Shown here: one piece after another, positions 1 through 9,017 of the stretch
Position numbering within the stretch: the stretch's first letter is position 1
Layout of the letters: every line of letters begins with the position of its first letter
NCBI GenBank assembly: GCA_002399235.1
Contig: DHDH01000015.1
Coordinates: 1 to 52,081, forward strand
DNA from: Firmicutes bacterium UBA4881
Lineage (GTDB): Bacteria; Bacillota; DTU065
DNA length: 52,081 bases
Direction of reading: 5' to 3'
Position numbers and translations under genes: made by a program
The notes under the pieces: generated by a model
Told to the model about the DNA's origin: nothing
Database searches by the model: none
Seen by the model: the letters and a program-made list of their open reading frames with translations, nothing else

Positions 1-139
1 TGCGAACATTATTTGACACTAACCAAGTTACAATAGCACTAATCAATTCTTTAGGCTATATTCTTACTATCTTTTACAGCTGCATAACCAATATTATAAG
101 AATCTGTTTCTTATCGAGTTTATTTTCCAGTTCTCGGCT

Positions 140-188
140 AAAAAAAGGCTGCTACACAACTAACTAGGTAGTTAGTTGTGCAACAGCC
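140..188 (-). terminator. Rho-independent terminator of the flagellin gene
   Basis: Arms at 171-188 and 147-164 form an 18-bp stem around a 6-nt loop, followed on the minus strand by seven U (140-146). Three pairs are G-U wobbles that form only in the minus-strand transcript; the plus-strand transcript would have A-C mismatches there. It lies 17 nt beyond the flagellin stop codon, so the flagellin is probably a single-gene transcript on this side. Confidence 0.93.
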
Positions 189-204
189 CCTAAACATTGT
201 TTAA

Positions 205-1047
205 TTAACCAAGTAATTGAAGTACACTTTGTGGACGTGCATTAGCTTGAGCTAACATTGCAGTACCTGCTTGGATAAGAATCTGATTACGTGTAAAGTT
301 CATCATCTCAGCAGCCATATCTACATCACGAATACGGCTATTAGCTGCACTGAGGTTTTCAGCTGCAACTCCAAGGTTATTAATAGTATGATCGAGACGA
401 TTCTGCATTGCACCAAGCTTAGAACGTTCTGCAGAAACCTGTTCGATTGCTTCATCTAAAATAGTAATTACTTCAGCAGTATTAATTCCTGTAGTCGATG
501 TCAAGGCACCTGTTGCTTTAAGAGAACTAACTTTTGCAGTTGAACCTAATGCAGATGTTGTCATTGTTGCAATAGTTACTGTCATAGTATCTGAAGTATT
601 TGCACCAATTTGAAGATTCTTAGATGCATAAGTTCCATCTAGCAATTGCATGCCATTAAACTGTGAACGTTTAACTATACCATCTATCTCGTCAATAAGT
701 TCATTCATCTCAGCTTGAAGTTTTGTTTGATCTTTGAGCTCATAGGTACCATTTCTAGCTTGTGTAGCTAAGGTCCTCATTCTTTGCATCATATCGTGAA
801 TTTCAATCATAGCACCTTCAGCTGTTTGAATCAAAGAAATGCCATCTTGAGAATTCCGAATAGCTTGGTTAAGACCGTTGATCTGAGACTTCATTTTCTC
901 TGAAATAGCCAAGCCTGCAGCATCATCAGCAGCACGGTTAATTCTGAAACCAGAAGAGAGTTTCTCTAAAGATAGACCCATAGATCTGTCTGTAATACCT
1001 AATTGACGCCAGGAATTAAGGGCGCCTACGTTTGTGTTTATACGCAT
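205..1047 (-). CDS. Flagellin
   Basis: Flagellar filament subunit, exported by the flagellar type III system and polymerised outside the cell. The 280-residue protein has the conserved N-terminal D0/D1 start (MRINTNVGALNSWRQLG), the SSGxRINxAADDAAGLAISE block at about 31-50, and the C-terminal D1/D0 helix ending in SVLQLLG. It is short for the family: the variable middle is only about 40 residues (151-190), and 19 of those are Ser or Thr, suitable sites for O-linked sugars. A GGGAGG ribosome site lies 8 nt before the ATG. A sigma-28-type promoter and a strong terminator bracket the gene. The nearby maf and legionaminic acid genes suggest the filament is glycosylated. Paralogues elsewhere cannot be excluded, so I give no numbered symbol. 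Confidence 0.97.
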   Translation of the reverse strand: MRINTNVGALNSWRQLGITDRSMGLSLEKLSSGFRINRAADDAAGLAISEKMKSQINGLNQAIRNSQDGISLIQTAEGAMIEIHDMMQRMRTLATQARNGTYELKDQTKLQAEMNELIDEIDGIVKRSQFNGMQLLDGTYASKNLQIGANTSDTMTVTIATMTTSALGSTAKVSSLKATGALTSTTGINTAEVITILDEAIEQVSAERSKLGAMQNRLDHTINNLGVAAENLSAANSRIRDVDMAAEMMNFTRNQILIQAGTAMLAQANARPQSVLQLLG

Positions 1048-1092
1048 TATTAATTACCTCCCTTTATTGATGAGGTTTCTCATCTGGTTTAT

Positions 1093-1119
1093 ATATCGTC
1101 AGGTAAAAAAGTATTTTTA
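1093..1119 (-). promoter_or_regulatory. Sigma-28 (SigD/FliA-type) promoter of flagellin
   Basis: Read on the minus strand, TAAA (1119-1116), exactly 15 nt, then GACGATAT (1100-1093). The established sigma-28 consensus is TAAA-N15-GCCGATAT, so there is one mismatch. The predicted start of transcription leaves a leader of about 38 nt carrying the GGGAGG ribosome site. Spacing and match make this a confident call and imply a late-class flagellar regulon in this organism. Confidence 0.88.
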
Positions 1120-1254
1120 CCAAAAGGGACGCTCATAAAACGGTCTTATTACAATTTACATCTATTTTCTTAACGTTTACGCAGTCAATCAATCATTTAT
1201 GTTCTCAAGCTTTTTGATTTAAACAAGAGGAATTGATTTTATTGGTATCTTTTT

Positions 1255-1299
1255 TTACATACTTTTTCCTTTACCACCAGCTAAAGGGTGTTTTAGCAT
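1255..1299 (-). CDS. Possible 14-codon micro-ORF with strong ribosome site
   Basis: On the minus strand an AGGAGGT lies about 7 nt before an ATG opening a 14-codon frame, MLKHPLAGGKGKSM, then TAA. It sits between the maf terminator-like hairpin (1314-1345) and the flagellin promoter. The ribosome site is better than that of many real genes here. Nothing else supports coding, I recognise no family, and a frame this short can occur by chance. It could be a remnant of a longer gene or a leader peptide. Confidence 0.22.
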   Translation of the reverse strand: MLKHPLAGGKGKSM

Positions 1300-1313
1300 T
1301 AGTAATACCTCCT

Positions 1314-1345
1314 AGTTAAAGGCCTCATATAAGAGGCCTTTAACT
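1314..1345 (-). terminator. Perfect 13-bp inverted repeat after maf, probable terminator
   Basis: Arms AGTTAAAGGCCTC (1314-1326) and GAGGCCTTTAACT (1333-1345) pair perfectly around 6 nt. It lies about 150 nt downstream of the maf stop. Neither side has a long U-run (only UUU inside the arm), so it is a weaker candidate than the other terminators here. On the minus strand it is immediately followed by the AGGAGGT of the micro-ORF. The rest of 1048-1495 holds only the flagellin promoter and leader. Confidence 0.45.
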
Positions 1346-1495
1346 TAATACACTGTTGTATTTGTGACTTTTGTCCTAACCACAGTGCTAATATTAAGAT
1401 AACTATCTGTAGCCAATCAAAAAACGCCAAATATTTAATCCCATGAAGCTCCCTAGAACAGATATTTAAAACAAAACTAAGATGGAAACACCTTA

Positions 1496-3355
1496 TTACA
1501 TTATTCTCCCAAATGAAGATAATCCTCCCATAGTATCTTCAATAAACCGACTTATATAACAAACATTTTTAATTTCTTCAAAATAACGTAGATAACCTTT
1601 AGCAGAGGTTACTCCCCAGTCGCGGCTAAATTCGGGATAGTTAGAAGCTTCTTTTTTGCTTTCATCTAAAATAAATCCCGTATAGTTTATAACAAGACCT
1701 GCTGCTGCACAAAAATGTTTCATGGTCTTTACTTTTTTTAACACATCAATAATTCTATCGTAGACTTTTGCTAACTTTCGTTCATTAGTTCTATTTTCGA
1801 CAAACATGGCCTGTAAATCGATGCTTAATCGCTCTCCTTTACGGGCAATAGAACTTACTTCGTTAATTTCTAATATTGTTTCGCTGAAATATTGCTCTAG
1901 TTCTTTTAGGTCTATATTTTCTATAATTTTTTTACCTGCATATTTATTTATCATGTCCGAAATGGGATAATTTTGGGTCAAATAATGGTTAATAACTTCA
2001 TTAAATGGCATAATATCTGTGCCAGGTATCAATGCTCCGCCTTCTGTAGCATCAATAACTTTGAACTTCCCACCTAACTGTTCGATCATTATTTGGTAGC
2101 AAGTCAACATAGAGTGAAAGTCTCTTCTAGTAAACACTTTACCACCATCGATACTCTCTACTTCAACTAAGAAACTCTTATCGGTTATAACATTTTTCTC
2201 ATGAATTGTATTCTTAGCATGTGTTCGATTTTCGCTTAAAGCTAAGTCTTGGCCTATAAATATTATAGGATTACCACCGATTTTTGTTGCAAATTCGAAG
2301 GCATAGTTTGCCACTGATGGGCCCCCTGTTATCTCTCCTACATTACCTGTTATTTTATTTATCCATTCAATCGAACTACTCGTTTTTATTAGAAACTTTT
2401 TTGGAAAAAGAGAAGGCACTTGGGGATATACCATAGGTGGGTAACATAGCCAGGATTCACTTTCCTCGATATCTTTAAAGATTTCTGCCTGGGCCTCTGC
2501 TCCGTCGATAGCAAAGACAAAATCAGGTTCTATCCCTTGCTTGCATACACTTTTATAAGAGGTTCCAACTGCGATAATCACAGCTTTGCCTTTTACTTTA
2601 GGTAGAAGATGAATGTTTTTGTCTAGCGAAGGACCCGCAGCTACAACTATTATAGGGATATCTGTAAATTTATTATAAAGATTAATAATAGGTCTACTTT
2701 CAAGTACCGAATGTAGATTTTCAAAGTTATTCTTTGTCCACTTTGTGCTGAAAGCTAGCAATGTATTTCTACTAACCTCAGCATCTATTAAATATCTCCT
2801 TATTCTCCGTGCATATTCATTGTATATTGAAAGATTGTCTGTTAGAGACTCTTTTAATAAAACACTAACATTGCCACTTGTAACCAAGTTTATCGGTAAT
2901 ACCATTTCAAGTTGCTTAATCAAAGTGCCTTCTTTTGTTGCTGTAACTAAAGATAAGCTTGGGTTAGACAAAACATTTGATAAGTCTCGTATTTGTAATG
3001 CTCTAATTAAAAGATCTTTACACGGTTCTATAACTATAACTTTAATGTCCTCTACTCCTCTACATTTTTGAAGAAGTGCTTCTATATGATAAGCTAAACC
3101 AAATCCGAATACGAGAAAAACCATACCCTTTTGGGGAATAATATTTTGAACCCATTGACTAGCTTCTTCAAAAGGATCTTTTTGATCATGGATAAAAACT
3201 ACTTTATCCCCTATTATAACTTGTAAATTAGGTTTACCATTATCAGTTATGTTATCAACTACTTCATAAGCGGTTCCACTATCTTCGCTTTTAGTAGATA
3301 ATTCCTTGATAATAAATTCAGATAAGAACGACTTATTCTTTTCATAAAAGGACAT
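1496..3355 (-). CDS. maf: Motility accessory factor, flagellin nonulosonate glycosyltransferase (Maf, DUF115)
   Basis: Cytoplasmic enzyme proposed in the family to transfer pseudaminic or legionaminic acid onto Ser/Thr of flagellin before export. The 619 residues show the family layout: an N-terminal part with a nucleotide-fold-like VFGFGLAYHIEAL (82-94), then the central MptE-like/DUF115 domain beginning at AAGPSLDKNI (239-248) and continuing through FAIDGAEAQ and FIGQDLALSENRTHA, then a helical C-terminus. Length is typical. The ATG is preceded by GAGGCGGG. The position, between the flagellin and the CMP-legionaminate synthetase gene, strongly supports the donor being CMP-legionaminic acid. 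Donor and acceptor assignments are inferred from context, not visible in the protein itself. Confidence 0.92.
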   Translation of the reverse strand: MSFYEKNKSFLSEFIIKELSTKSEDSGTAYEVVDNITDNGKPNLQVIIGDKVVFIHDQKDPFEEASQWVQNIIPQKGMVFLVFGFGLAYHIEALLQKCRGVEDIKVIVIEPCKDLLIRALQIRDLSNVLSNPSLSLVTATKEGTLIKQLEMVLPINLVTSGNVSVLLKESLTDNLSIYNEYARRIRRYLIDAEVSRNTLLAFSTKWTKNNFENLHSVLESRPIINLYNKFTDIPIIVVAAGPSLDKNIHLLPKVKGKAVIIAVGTSYKSVCKQGIEPDFVFAIDGAEAQAEIFKDIEESESWLCYPPMVYPQVPSLFPKKFLIKTSSSIEWINKITGNVGEITGGPSVANYAFEFATKIGGNPIIFIGQDLALSENRTHAKNTIHEKNVITDKSFLVEVESIDGGKVFTRRDFHSMLTCYQIMIEQLGGKFKVIDATEGGALIPGTDIMPFNEVINHYLTQNYPISDMINKYAGKKIIENIDLKELEQYFSETILEINEVSSIARKGERLSIDLQAMFVENRTNERKLAKVYDRIIDVLKKVKTMKHFCAAAGLVINYTGFILDESKKEASNYPEFSRDWGVTSAKGYLRYFEEIKNVCYISRFIEDTMGGLSSFGRIM

Positions 3356-3970
3356 TATAATCCCGCCTCATATAATAAGTTTTAGATATCGATAGAAGAA
3401 AAAATCTCATCTATAACCTTCTTTATAAAGGGAAATTAAGATTAACAAAACCACTAAAATAAATCATCTTTTAAGCATAAATAAGTAGTTTATTAAGACC
3501 GTACGCTAATCATTGTTATACCTAGTTATTAAATGCGCGATAATTCAGTTAACTTTTCCTCGCAAATATTAATGTAAAGGGGGTTACAATAAAAAGTATT
3601 CATCATATTTTGTTGTGATATCGCCCTTTGCAAGATTTTTCTCTTCGTTACATCAAAAAACCACTTTTGGCCTTCGATAATTCTCTAATTCAAACTGTGG
3701 CTACTTGATAACAAATATTATGATATGTTTATTAAGTCAACAGGCAAGTACTAGGACTCCTCTATAGCCTTTTAGAATATACCGTTTGTGTAACTTTTAC
3801 TATCTCTATGCGAGTACAAGTAGTTTTTTAGGTAATTACAGAGTTGTTTCCAAACTGTCTTATTGTGTAGTTATATTTAAATCCCTTATGCGCTTAAGAA
3901 CTTATATAACTCATTGATTCGCTATTTTATGCAATCAAATAGGTTTTTTAACCTAATACATAATCGTTAT
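3356..3970. other. 615-bp AT-rich spacer without a gene
   Basis: No convincing frame or family on either strand. There is a short inverted repeat (TAGGTT / AACCTA, 3940-3956) just after the legF stop, too small to call a terminator. The unusual length of this and the 217- and 277-bp spacers in the leg cluster suggests loss of former genes or undetected regulatory content. Confidence 0.6.
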
Positions 3971-4672
3971 TTAATTGGAGATCTCCTCTAAAAGAAACTC
4001 CGCGAACTTAAATTGCAATTCATCATCTATATCTATTGATCTTTCTTTTTCCATTATATATGCTTTACTCTTCTTCCCATAAAAGTTTTTAGTATTTAAA
4101 TATACATCGCTATTTATTAAATAGATCGCTCCATTTATTCTGTAATAGATACTTAGCATTTGGCGATTCTTGTTATTTTTTTCGGGAATAAAATTGTAAA
4201 GTGAATTGTCTTCTGGTAACACATTACAGAGTAAAGGTGAATAGTCTGTTTGACATATTGAAACAACAGAATCGCAAGAGTTGTCTGATAAGAGAGCTAC
4301 TGCATTTCTAATATCCACTCCTGTCCTAAGAGGCGATGTAGGTTGAAGTACAGCGATATAATCAAAGCTTTTCCCGATAAATTTATAACTCTGTATTGCA
4401 TGTAATATATAATCTTTTGCAAGAGAGTTATCACCTGCAATATTAACTGGTCGAAGAAAAGGTACACTTGCACCATATTGGATAGCAATTTCTGCGTATT
4501 CTTTTGAATCTGTTGAAACAAAAATATCATCGAAAATACCACTATCTAACGCTGCTTTGATTGTATACGAAAGTAGTGGTTTGCCGTTAAGCATTTTTAT
4601 GTTTTTATTTTTAATACCTTTTGATCCACTCCTTGCTGGAATAATGGCAAGGAAAGTTTTACCATTATACAC
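3971..4672 (-). CDS. legF: CMP-N,N'-diacetyllegionaminic acid synthase (NeuA/LegF family)
   Basis: Activates the nine-carbon sugar with CTP to the CMP-sugar used by the glycosyltransferase. The N-terminus carries the cytidylyltransferase signature IIPARSGSKGIKNKNI (10-25) with the LNGKPLLSYTI block; later AVLQPTSPLRTG and a C-terminal IDIDDELQF match NeuA-type enzymes. At 233 residues it is the usual single-domain length. The start is GTG (4670-4672): an in-frame TAA lies immediately upstream and AAAGGATGG serves as ribosome site. Substrate is assigned as legionaminic rather than sialic acid because legB, legC, ptmE, legH and legI are nearby. It is separated from legG by 217 bp, so it may have its own promoter. 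Confidence 0.9.
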   Translation of the reverse strand: MYNGKTFLAIIPARSGSKGIKNKNIKMLNGKPLLSYTIKAALDSGIFDDIFVSTDSKEYAEIAIQYGASVPFLRPVNIAGDNSLAKDYILHAIQSYKFIGKSFDYIAVLQPTSPLRTGVDIRNAVALLSDNSCDSVVSICQTDYSPLLCNVLPEDNSLYNFIPEKNNKNRQMLSIYYRINGAIYLINSDVYLNTKNFYGKKSKAYIMEKERSIDIDDELQFKFAEFLLEEISN

Positions 4673-4889
4673 TTAGCCCATCCTTTCTTAACAACCTGAT
4701 AGGATAAATTATCCTTTTACGTAATGTCAAAAGAAAACTCATGTTCCAACATCTATCATTAATGGTACAAGTTAACCAGAAGCATATTAGCTTTCCAAAA
4801 ATCGACCTGAATATGTTCGTCCTTCTATAACATTGATAAAACCTATTCACTCGCTTAAAAATGTCTTGTAATTAAGAAAAAAGTCATCC

Positions 4890-6062
4890 CTAATTATCTA
4901 TGTCAATATTATAAAAAGCTTTTTTCAACTGAATCTTATCGTTCAATAAATAGCTCTCTATTTGAGTAATAATTCTATCCGTAACGTTTCCATCTCCATA
5001 AGGATTTTTTGTGTCTTTGAGAGCTTTTTTAAATTCCTCGGAAAAAGCTTTATTTAAGCTCGTTATTATATCATTTTTTATTGGTTCACAGTTAATAACA
5101 GATTTTGCTTGAACCCTTCCCTTTTGTCTATCCCCTATATTTATAGTCGGTATCATAAATGCCGGTGCTTCTATAATTCCACTTGACGAATTCCCTACAA
5201 CCACATCGCAATATTTCATTACGCTAAGGTATTTAACAGAGCCCAATGATGTATAAGCAACAGATTTTTGATTGTTTCTCTTTACATACTCATCAATCAT
5301 ATTGTTAATAATCTTGCCGCCAATATCAGCATTTGATTTTGTAAATATCACCTTAATAGTTTCAAACTCCTCAATTGCATCAAGCAAATTCTTAAATTGG
5401 TTTTCAGCTGTGTTGTTTTCAAGCGTAGTAGGATGAAAGGTAACTAAAATTGTTTTTTCTCCAAATTGATAACCTAAAGTTTCCTGTAGTTTATCTTTTT
5501 CAAGCAAATCAATAGTCTTAATGTTCTCAATACCTATTGCTCCTACATTAAAGACTCTTTGAGGGTCCTCTCCCAATTGAATAACTCTCTTTCGATACTC
5601 TTCTGTGCTTGTGAAATGTAAATAACTCATCTTAGTAATAGAATGTCTGAAACTTTCGTCAAAAGCACCTTCGGTTGTTTCTCCACCGTGTATGTGAGCG
5701 ATAGGTATTCTTGCCACAGTAGCTGCACTTGCAGCTGCAAATATTTCATATCTGTCCCCTAGAATGATTATTATATTAGGTTTTAATCTGTCAAAAGCCT
5801 CACAAAAGCTTATCATAGCAAGTCCCATTGATTTCGAAATTCCTATTGATGTATCCGAACTTAACAAAATCTCTATTTTTTCATTAATCTTAAAACCGTC
5901 ATTTTCAATCTCTTGATATGTTAATCCGAATTCTGGAGAGAGGTGTGTACAAGTAGCTATTATTTGCAGCTCAAGTGATTTGCTATCTTTTAACTTTTTA
6001 ATTAAAGGTTTTAATAACCCATACTCTGCTCTACTACCAGTAATAATACAAACCTTTTTCAT
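4890..6062 (-). CDS. legG: Hydrolysing NDP-N,N'-diacetylbacillosamine 2-epimerase (NeuC/LegG family)
   Basis: Releases 2,4-diacetamido-2,4,6-trideoxymannose from the nucleotide, giving the substrate of LegI. The 390-residue protein has the WecB/NeuC GT-B-like fold signature: GSRAEYGLLKPL near the start, ILGDRYEIFAAA, HIHGGETTEGAFDESFRH and, in the C-terminal half, VGNSSSGIIEAP followed by NIGDRQKGR. Its ATG overlaps the legI stop codon by 4 nt (ATGA), so the two are translationally coupled. NeuC for sialic acid would look similar; the presence of 4,6-dehydratase and aminotransferase genes favours legionaminic acid. Confidence 0.91.
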   Translation of the reverse strand: MKKVCIITGSRAEYGLLKPLIKKLKDSKSLELQIIATCTHLSPEFGLTYQEIENDGFKINEKIEILLSSDTSIGISKSMGLAMISFCEAFDRLKPNIIIILGDRYEIFAAASAATVARIPIAHIHGGETTEGAFDESFRHSITKMSYLHFTSTEEYRKRVIQLGEDPQRVFNVGAIGIENIKTIDLLEKDKLQETLGYQFGEKTILVTFHPTTLENNTAENQFKNLLDAIEEFETIKVIFTKSNADIGGKIINNMIDEYVKRNNQKSVAYTSLGSVKYLSVMKYCDVVVGNSSSGIIEAPAFMIPTINIGDRQKGRVQAKSVINCEPIKNDIITSLNKAFSEEFKKALKDTKNPYGDGNVTDRIITQIESYLLNDKIQLKKAFYNIDIDN

Positions 6063-7057
6063 ATAATAATCAACTCGTCTTTTTTAAAGTCTTTTATCGC
6101 TCTTTGCCCTAGAACATTTTCCCAATGCATTGGTGAAATGCCTGTTCCTGGTCTTTTGGTAGTAATATTTGTCTCGGTAAATATTTCTCCTTTTTTAATA
6201 TTACAATTTGCAACTATACTCTTTCTAACGATATCTAAATTCTTATATTCAGATTCAGATGGCTTTTTAATGCCATTTCCAATAGCCAATTCTACATTTC
6301 TTATAGAAATGACCATTTTTCTTAATTCATCGGGTGATAAACTCGCTTTATGATCAGGTCCAACCATACTTTTATCTAAAGTAAAATGTTTTTCAATAAC
6401 TCTAGCCCCCATCGCTACTGCAGCAATAGGAATTTCAATTCCGTTAGTATGATCAGAATACCCCACTTCGACCTTAAAAGCATTTTTAATTGTTATCATT
6501 GCGGAGAGATTAACATCCTTAAAAGGGGTAGGATATTCAGTATTGCAATGTAATACTGTTATATTTTCTGTGCCACTCTTTGCTAAAACTGTTAATGCAC
6601 CTTCAATGTCAGATAAAGTACACATACCTGTAGATAAAATTACTTTTTTCTTTAAACTCCCGATCTTTTTTAGCAAAGGGAAATTGGTGATTTCGCCAGA
6701 TGGTATCTTGTAAATCTCCATTCCTAATGTATTTAGCATGTCTACGCTTTCAACATCACAAGGCGATGATAAAAACGTTATCCCTCTTTGTTCGCAAAAT
6801 CTTTTTAGTTCTACATGTTGAGTATAGTCAATTTCAAGACCTTTTAACATTTGGTATTGGCTTTCTTGTGAGTTTGTTGTTTTTAATTGGTATTCAGCCT
6901 TTTTTGCATTTTCGGAAACAAGCTTACTAGCTTTGAAGCTTTGAAACTTAATGGCATCAACACCAGCTTCATAAGCTACATCAATCATCTTTTTAGCTGT
7001 ATCTATATTTCCATTGTGATTTACTCCAGCCTCGGCTATAATAAATACTTTATCCAA
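6059..7057 (-). CDS. legI: N,N'-diacetyllegionaminate synthase (NeuB/LegI family)
   Basis: Condenses 2,4-diacetamido-2,4,6-trideoxymannose with phosphoenolpyruvate. The NeuB domain begins FIIAEAGVNHNGN and contains EIYKIPSGE, ILSTGMC, LHCNTEYPTPF and GYSDHTNGIEI; a C-terminal SAF domain follows (KPSESEYKNL, GTGISPMHW). I chose a TTG start at 7055-7057, giving 332 residues: GAGAGG lies 8 nt before it and the TTG sits against the legH stop (TTGGATAA), a coupled arrangement, and the protein then begins MDKVFIIAEAG as is usual. An upstream ATG at 7087 would add ten residues but lacks a clear ribosome site. Confidence 0.9.
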   Translation of the reverse strand: MDKVFIIAEAGVNHNGNIDTAKKMIDVAYEAGVDAIKFQSFKASKLVSENAKKAEYQLKTTNSQESQYQMLKGLEIDYTQHVELKRFCEQRGITFLSSPCDVESVDMLNTLGMEIYKIPSGEITNFPLLKKIGSLKKKVILSTGMCTLSDIEGALTVLAKSGTENITVLHCNTEYPTPFKDVNLSAMITIKNAFKVEVGYSDHTNGIEIPIAAVAMGARVIEKHFTLDKSMVGPDHKASLSPDELRKMVISIRNVELAIGNGIKKPSESEYKNLDIVRKSIVANCNIKKGEIFTETNITTKRPGTGISPMHWENVLGQRAIKDFKKDELIII

Positions 7058-7694
7058 CCGAATCAACCTCTCTACAAGGGTTACCATATGCTATAGAGTT
7101 ACTCTTAATATCTTTTACAACAACACTTCCTGCGCCTACTATTGTATTGCTTCCAATAACAATATTTTGTATTACCGTGGTATTAGTACCAACATGTGAG
7201 CAATTATCTACCGTTACACCACCGCTCAAAGTACTTCCTGGAGCTATATGAACAAAATCGTTTATCTTACAATCGTGTTCAATAATAGAACCTGTATTAA
7301 TAATACAATGTTTCCCTATTTCTGCTTCGGCATTTATAATAACACCTTTACTTACAAAGGTCCCTTCCCCAATATACGCACTTTTAGAGACTATAGCTGT
7401 CTTATCTATTATCACAGGAAAGTTATATCCTATTTCCTTTGCCCAGTTATATAATCTTATTCTATTTTGTGGATTACCAATACTACCTAAACTTACAAAA
7501 GCATACCTTATCCCTTTTTCAAATAAATCTTTTAAAAGATAATCTGTCCCTATAACCATGACATTGTATAGACTCGTCCCGACCTTATCTGGTTTGTCAA
7601 GTATTCCGATTATATTAAAGTCTTTCCTACCTATAATTGTATCAATTATACTTTTACAATGACCTCCACCACCAATTAAAATAAGATCTTTCAT
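7050..7694 (-). CDS. legH: Sugar O/N-acetyltransferase, NeuD/PglD-type, 4-amino sugar N-acetyltransferase
   Basis: Acetyl-CoA-dependent N-acetylation of the 4-amino group made by LegC. The 214 residues comprise a Rossmann-like N-terminal domain (LILIGGGGHCKSIIDTI) and a left-handed beta-helix of hexapeptide repeats from about residue 95 (IGEGTFVSKGVIINAEAEIG, IGSNTIVGAGSVVV). The catalytic-type His is visible in the IEHDCKI segment. Its ATG overlaps the ptmE stop by 1 nt (TAATG) and its 3' end overlaps the legI start, so it is inside a tight translational unit. NeuD proteins of sialic acid clusters are close relatives; context decides. Confidence 0.87.
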   Translation of the reverse strand: MKDLILIGGGGHCKSIIDTIIGRKDFNIIGILDKPDKVGTSLYNVMVIGTDYLLKDLFEKGIRYAFVSLGSIGNPQNRIRLYNWAKEIGYNFPVIIDKTAIVSKSAYIGEGTFVSKGVIINAEAEIGKHCIINTGSIIEHDCKINDFVHIAPGSTLSGGVTVDNCSHVGTNTTVIQNIVIGSNTIVGAGSVVVKDIKSNSIAYGNPCREVDSVG

Positions 7695-8740
7695 TACTTT
7701 TCTAACCTACCTATCATCTTGCGCATTTCTTCAAATTGCCCCATGTCAAGCCACGATTTTTCGCTTACAGGAAATGTCCCCACTTTATATCCATTAGCTA
7801 AGCAAGAGCTTATTAAATCAGTAATGTTGTAAGGAGTATTATTAGGAATAGCATCCAATGTCTCTGGCTCAATTATATAAAAACCAGTGTTTACTAAAAA
7901 ATTGTATTCAGGTTTTTCCAATATATTATTTACAGAACTAGTTGCTCCAACTTCAACTATGCCATATGGAATAACATAATTTTTTACTGATGTAATAATA
8001 GTTATTTTATTTTTATTTATCCTATGGTATTTAAGCATATCATAATAATTGCCTTCAACAAGAATGTCACAGTTGCTCATAAAAAACGTCGTTTTAATCT
8101 TCTCTCTTAAATAACTTAAGCTCCCTGCTGTACCAAGAGGAATTTCTTCTTCGACATATGTTAGTGTGTAGTCCTTGTTAACCTCTCCAAAATAGGCTTT
8201 TATCATATTCTTCTTATAATTTACTGTAAGATAAAAATCTTTACAACCATACTTAGTAAAGTTGTTAATTATTCTTTCAACAATAGGTATTTCACCTATA
8301 GGTATTAAGGGCTTAGGTAATACTTTAGTTATTGGGTACAATCTTGACCCTTTACCTCCAGCCATTATCACGACCGGATTATTTATACTTTGGAATTCCC
8401 TTTTTTGGTCGATATCTTCATACCGAAATACTATGTCAACAATTTCAAACTCAGCATTAACAACTGGTAGTGCTTCCACTTTTTTATCGTTCATGAGCTT
8501 CTTAGCATCTTTAATATACTCTGGTGTAATAACTATTGGATTAGCATTCATAACAAAACGCACTGGATCGTTTAGATTACCGTTTTTTAGAATCCATCTT
8601 CTGATATCTCCATCTGTCAAGACACCTAAAAGAGTTTTGTTATGACTCACTAACAATATCTTTTCAGCTGTCTCATCAAGTTGTTGTAAAGCTTTTTTGA
8701 CAGAAGCATCTGGTGATATAAGTAGTTTTTCATAATTCAT
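7694..8740 (-). CDS. ptmE: CBS-domain nucleotidyltransferase, glucosamine-1-phosphate guanylyltransferase type (PtmE)
   Basis: In Campylobacter, PtmE makes GDP-glucosamine, the dedicated nucleotide sugar that channels amino sugar into legionaminic acid. This 348-residue protein has the same two-part design: a CBS-domain pair at about 1-120 (LLGVLTDGDIRRWIL and a second repeat with VEALPVVN) fused to a nucleotidyltransferase from about 125 with the signature MAGGKGSRLYPITKVLPKPL. The DMGQFEEM C-terminus is typical. It heads the ptmE-legH-legI-legG unit. GDP versus UDP preference cannot be read from sequence, so the substrate is by analogy; the CBS pair suggests control by an adenine nucleotide. 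Confidence 0.85.
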   Translation of the reverse strand: MNYEKLLISPDASVKKALQQLDETAEKILLVSHNKTLLGVLTDGDIRRWILKNGNLNDPVRFVMNANPIVITPEYIKDAKKLMNDKKVEALPVVNAEFEIVDIVFRYEDIDQKREFQSINNPVVIMAGGKGSRLYPITKVLPKPLIPIGEIPIVERIINNFTKYGCKDFYLTVNYKKNMIKAYFGEVNKDYTLTYVEEEIPLGTAGSLSYLREKIKTTFFMSNCDILVEGNYYDMLKYHRINKNKITIITSVKNYVIPYGIVEVGATSSVNNILEKPEYNFLVNTGFYIIEPETLDAIPNNTPYNITDLISSCLANGYKVGTFPVSEKSWLDMGQFEEMRKMIGRLEK

Positions 8741-9017
8741 AAAGGCTCACCTTTTTCTAGTAATCGGTCTGTAAAGTTAACTACTGAACCTTAAGGACCT
8801 ACAACCCTTCTGGTACATGTTTCTATCAAACACTTTACCTCCAGAAAAAAGTAAATCCTCACCGCCAACACTGTATAGATTAATTATCGTTAAAAACAAC
8901 AAACCTAGAATGAATTGTGATGTATCTTCACCCTAGATATAAATGCTTAAATTTGGTTAATTTATAGTTCATTGTCCAATACACAACGAGACAAATTCCC
9001 TAAATTACATCTCTCTA

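Noticed and set aside
3540..3640. Second sigma-28-like box (ATATCGCC on the plus strand) upstream of maf
   Set aside because: One mismatch in the -10 and no TTTA at the required 15-nt distance.
4665..4850. 61-codon minus-strand frame between legG and legF
   Set aside because: No ribosome site, no family resemblance, unusual composition and overlap with the legF start; the spacer is more likely non-coding.
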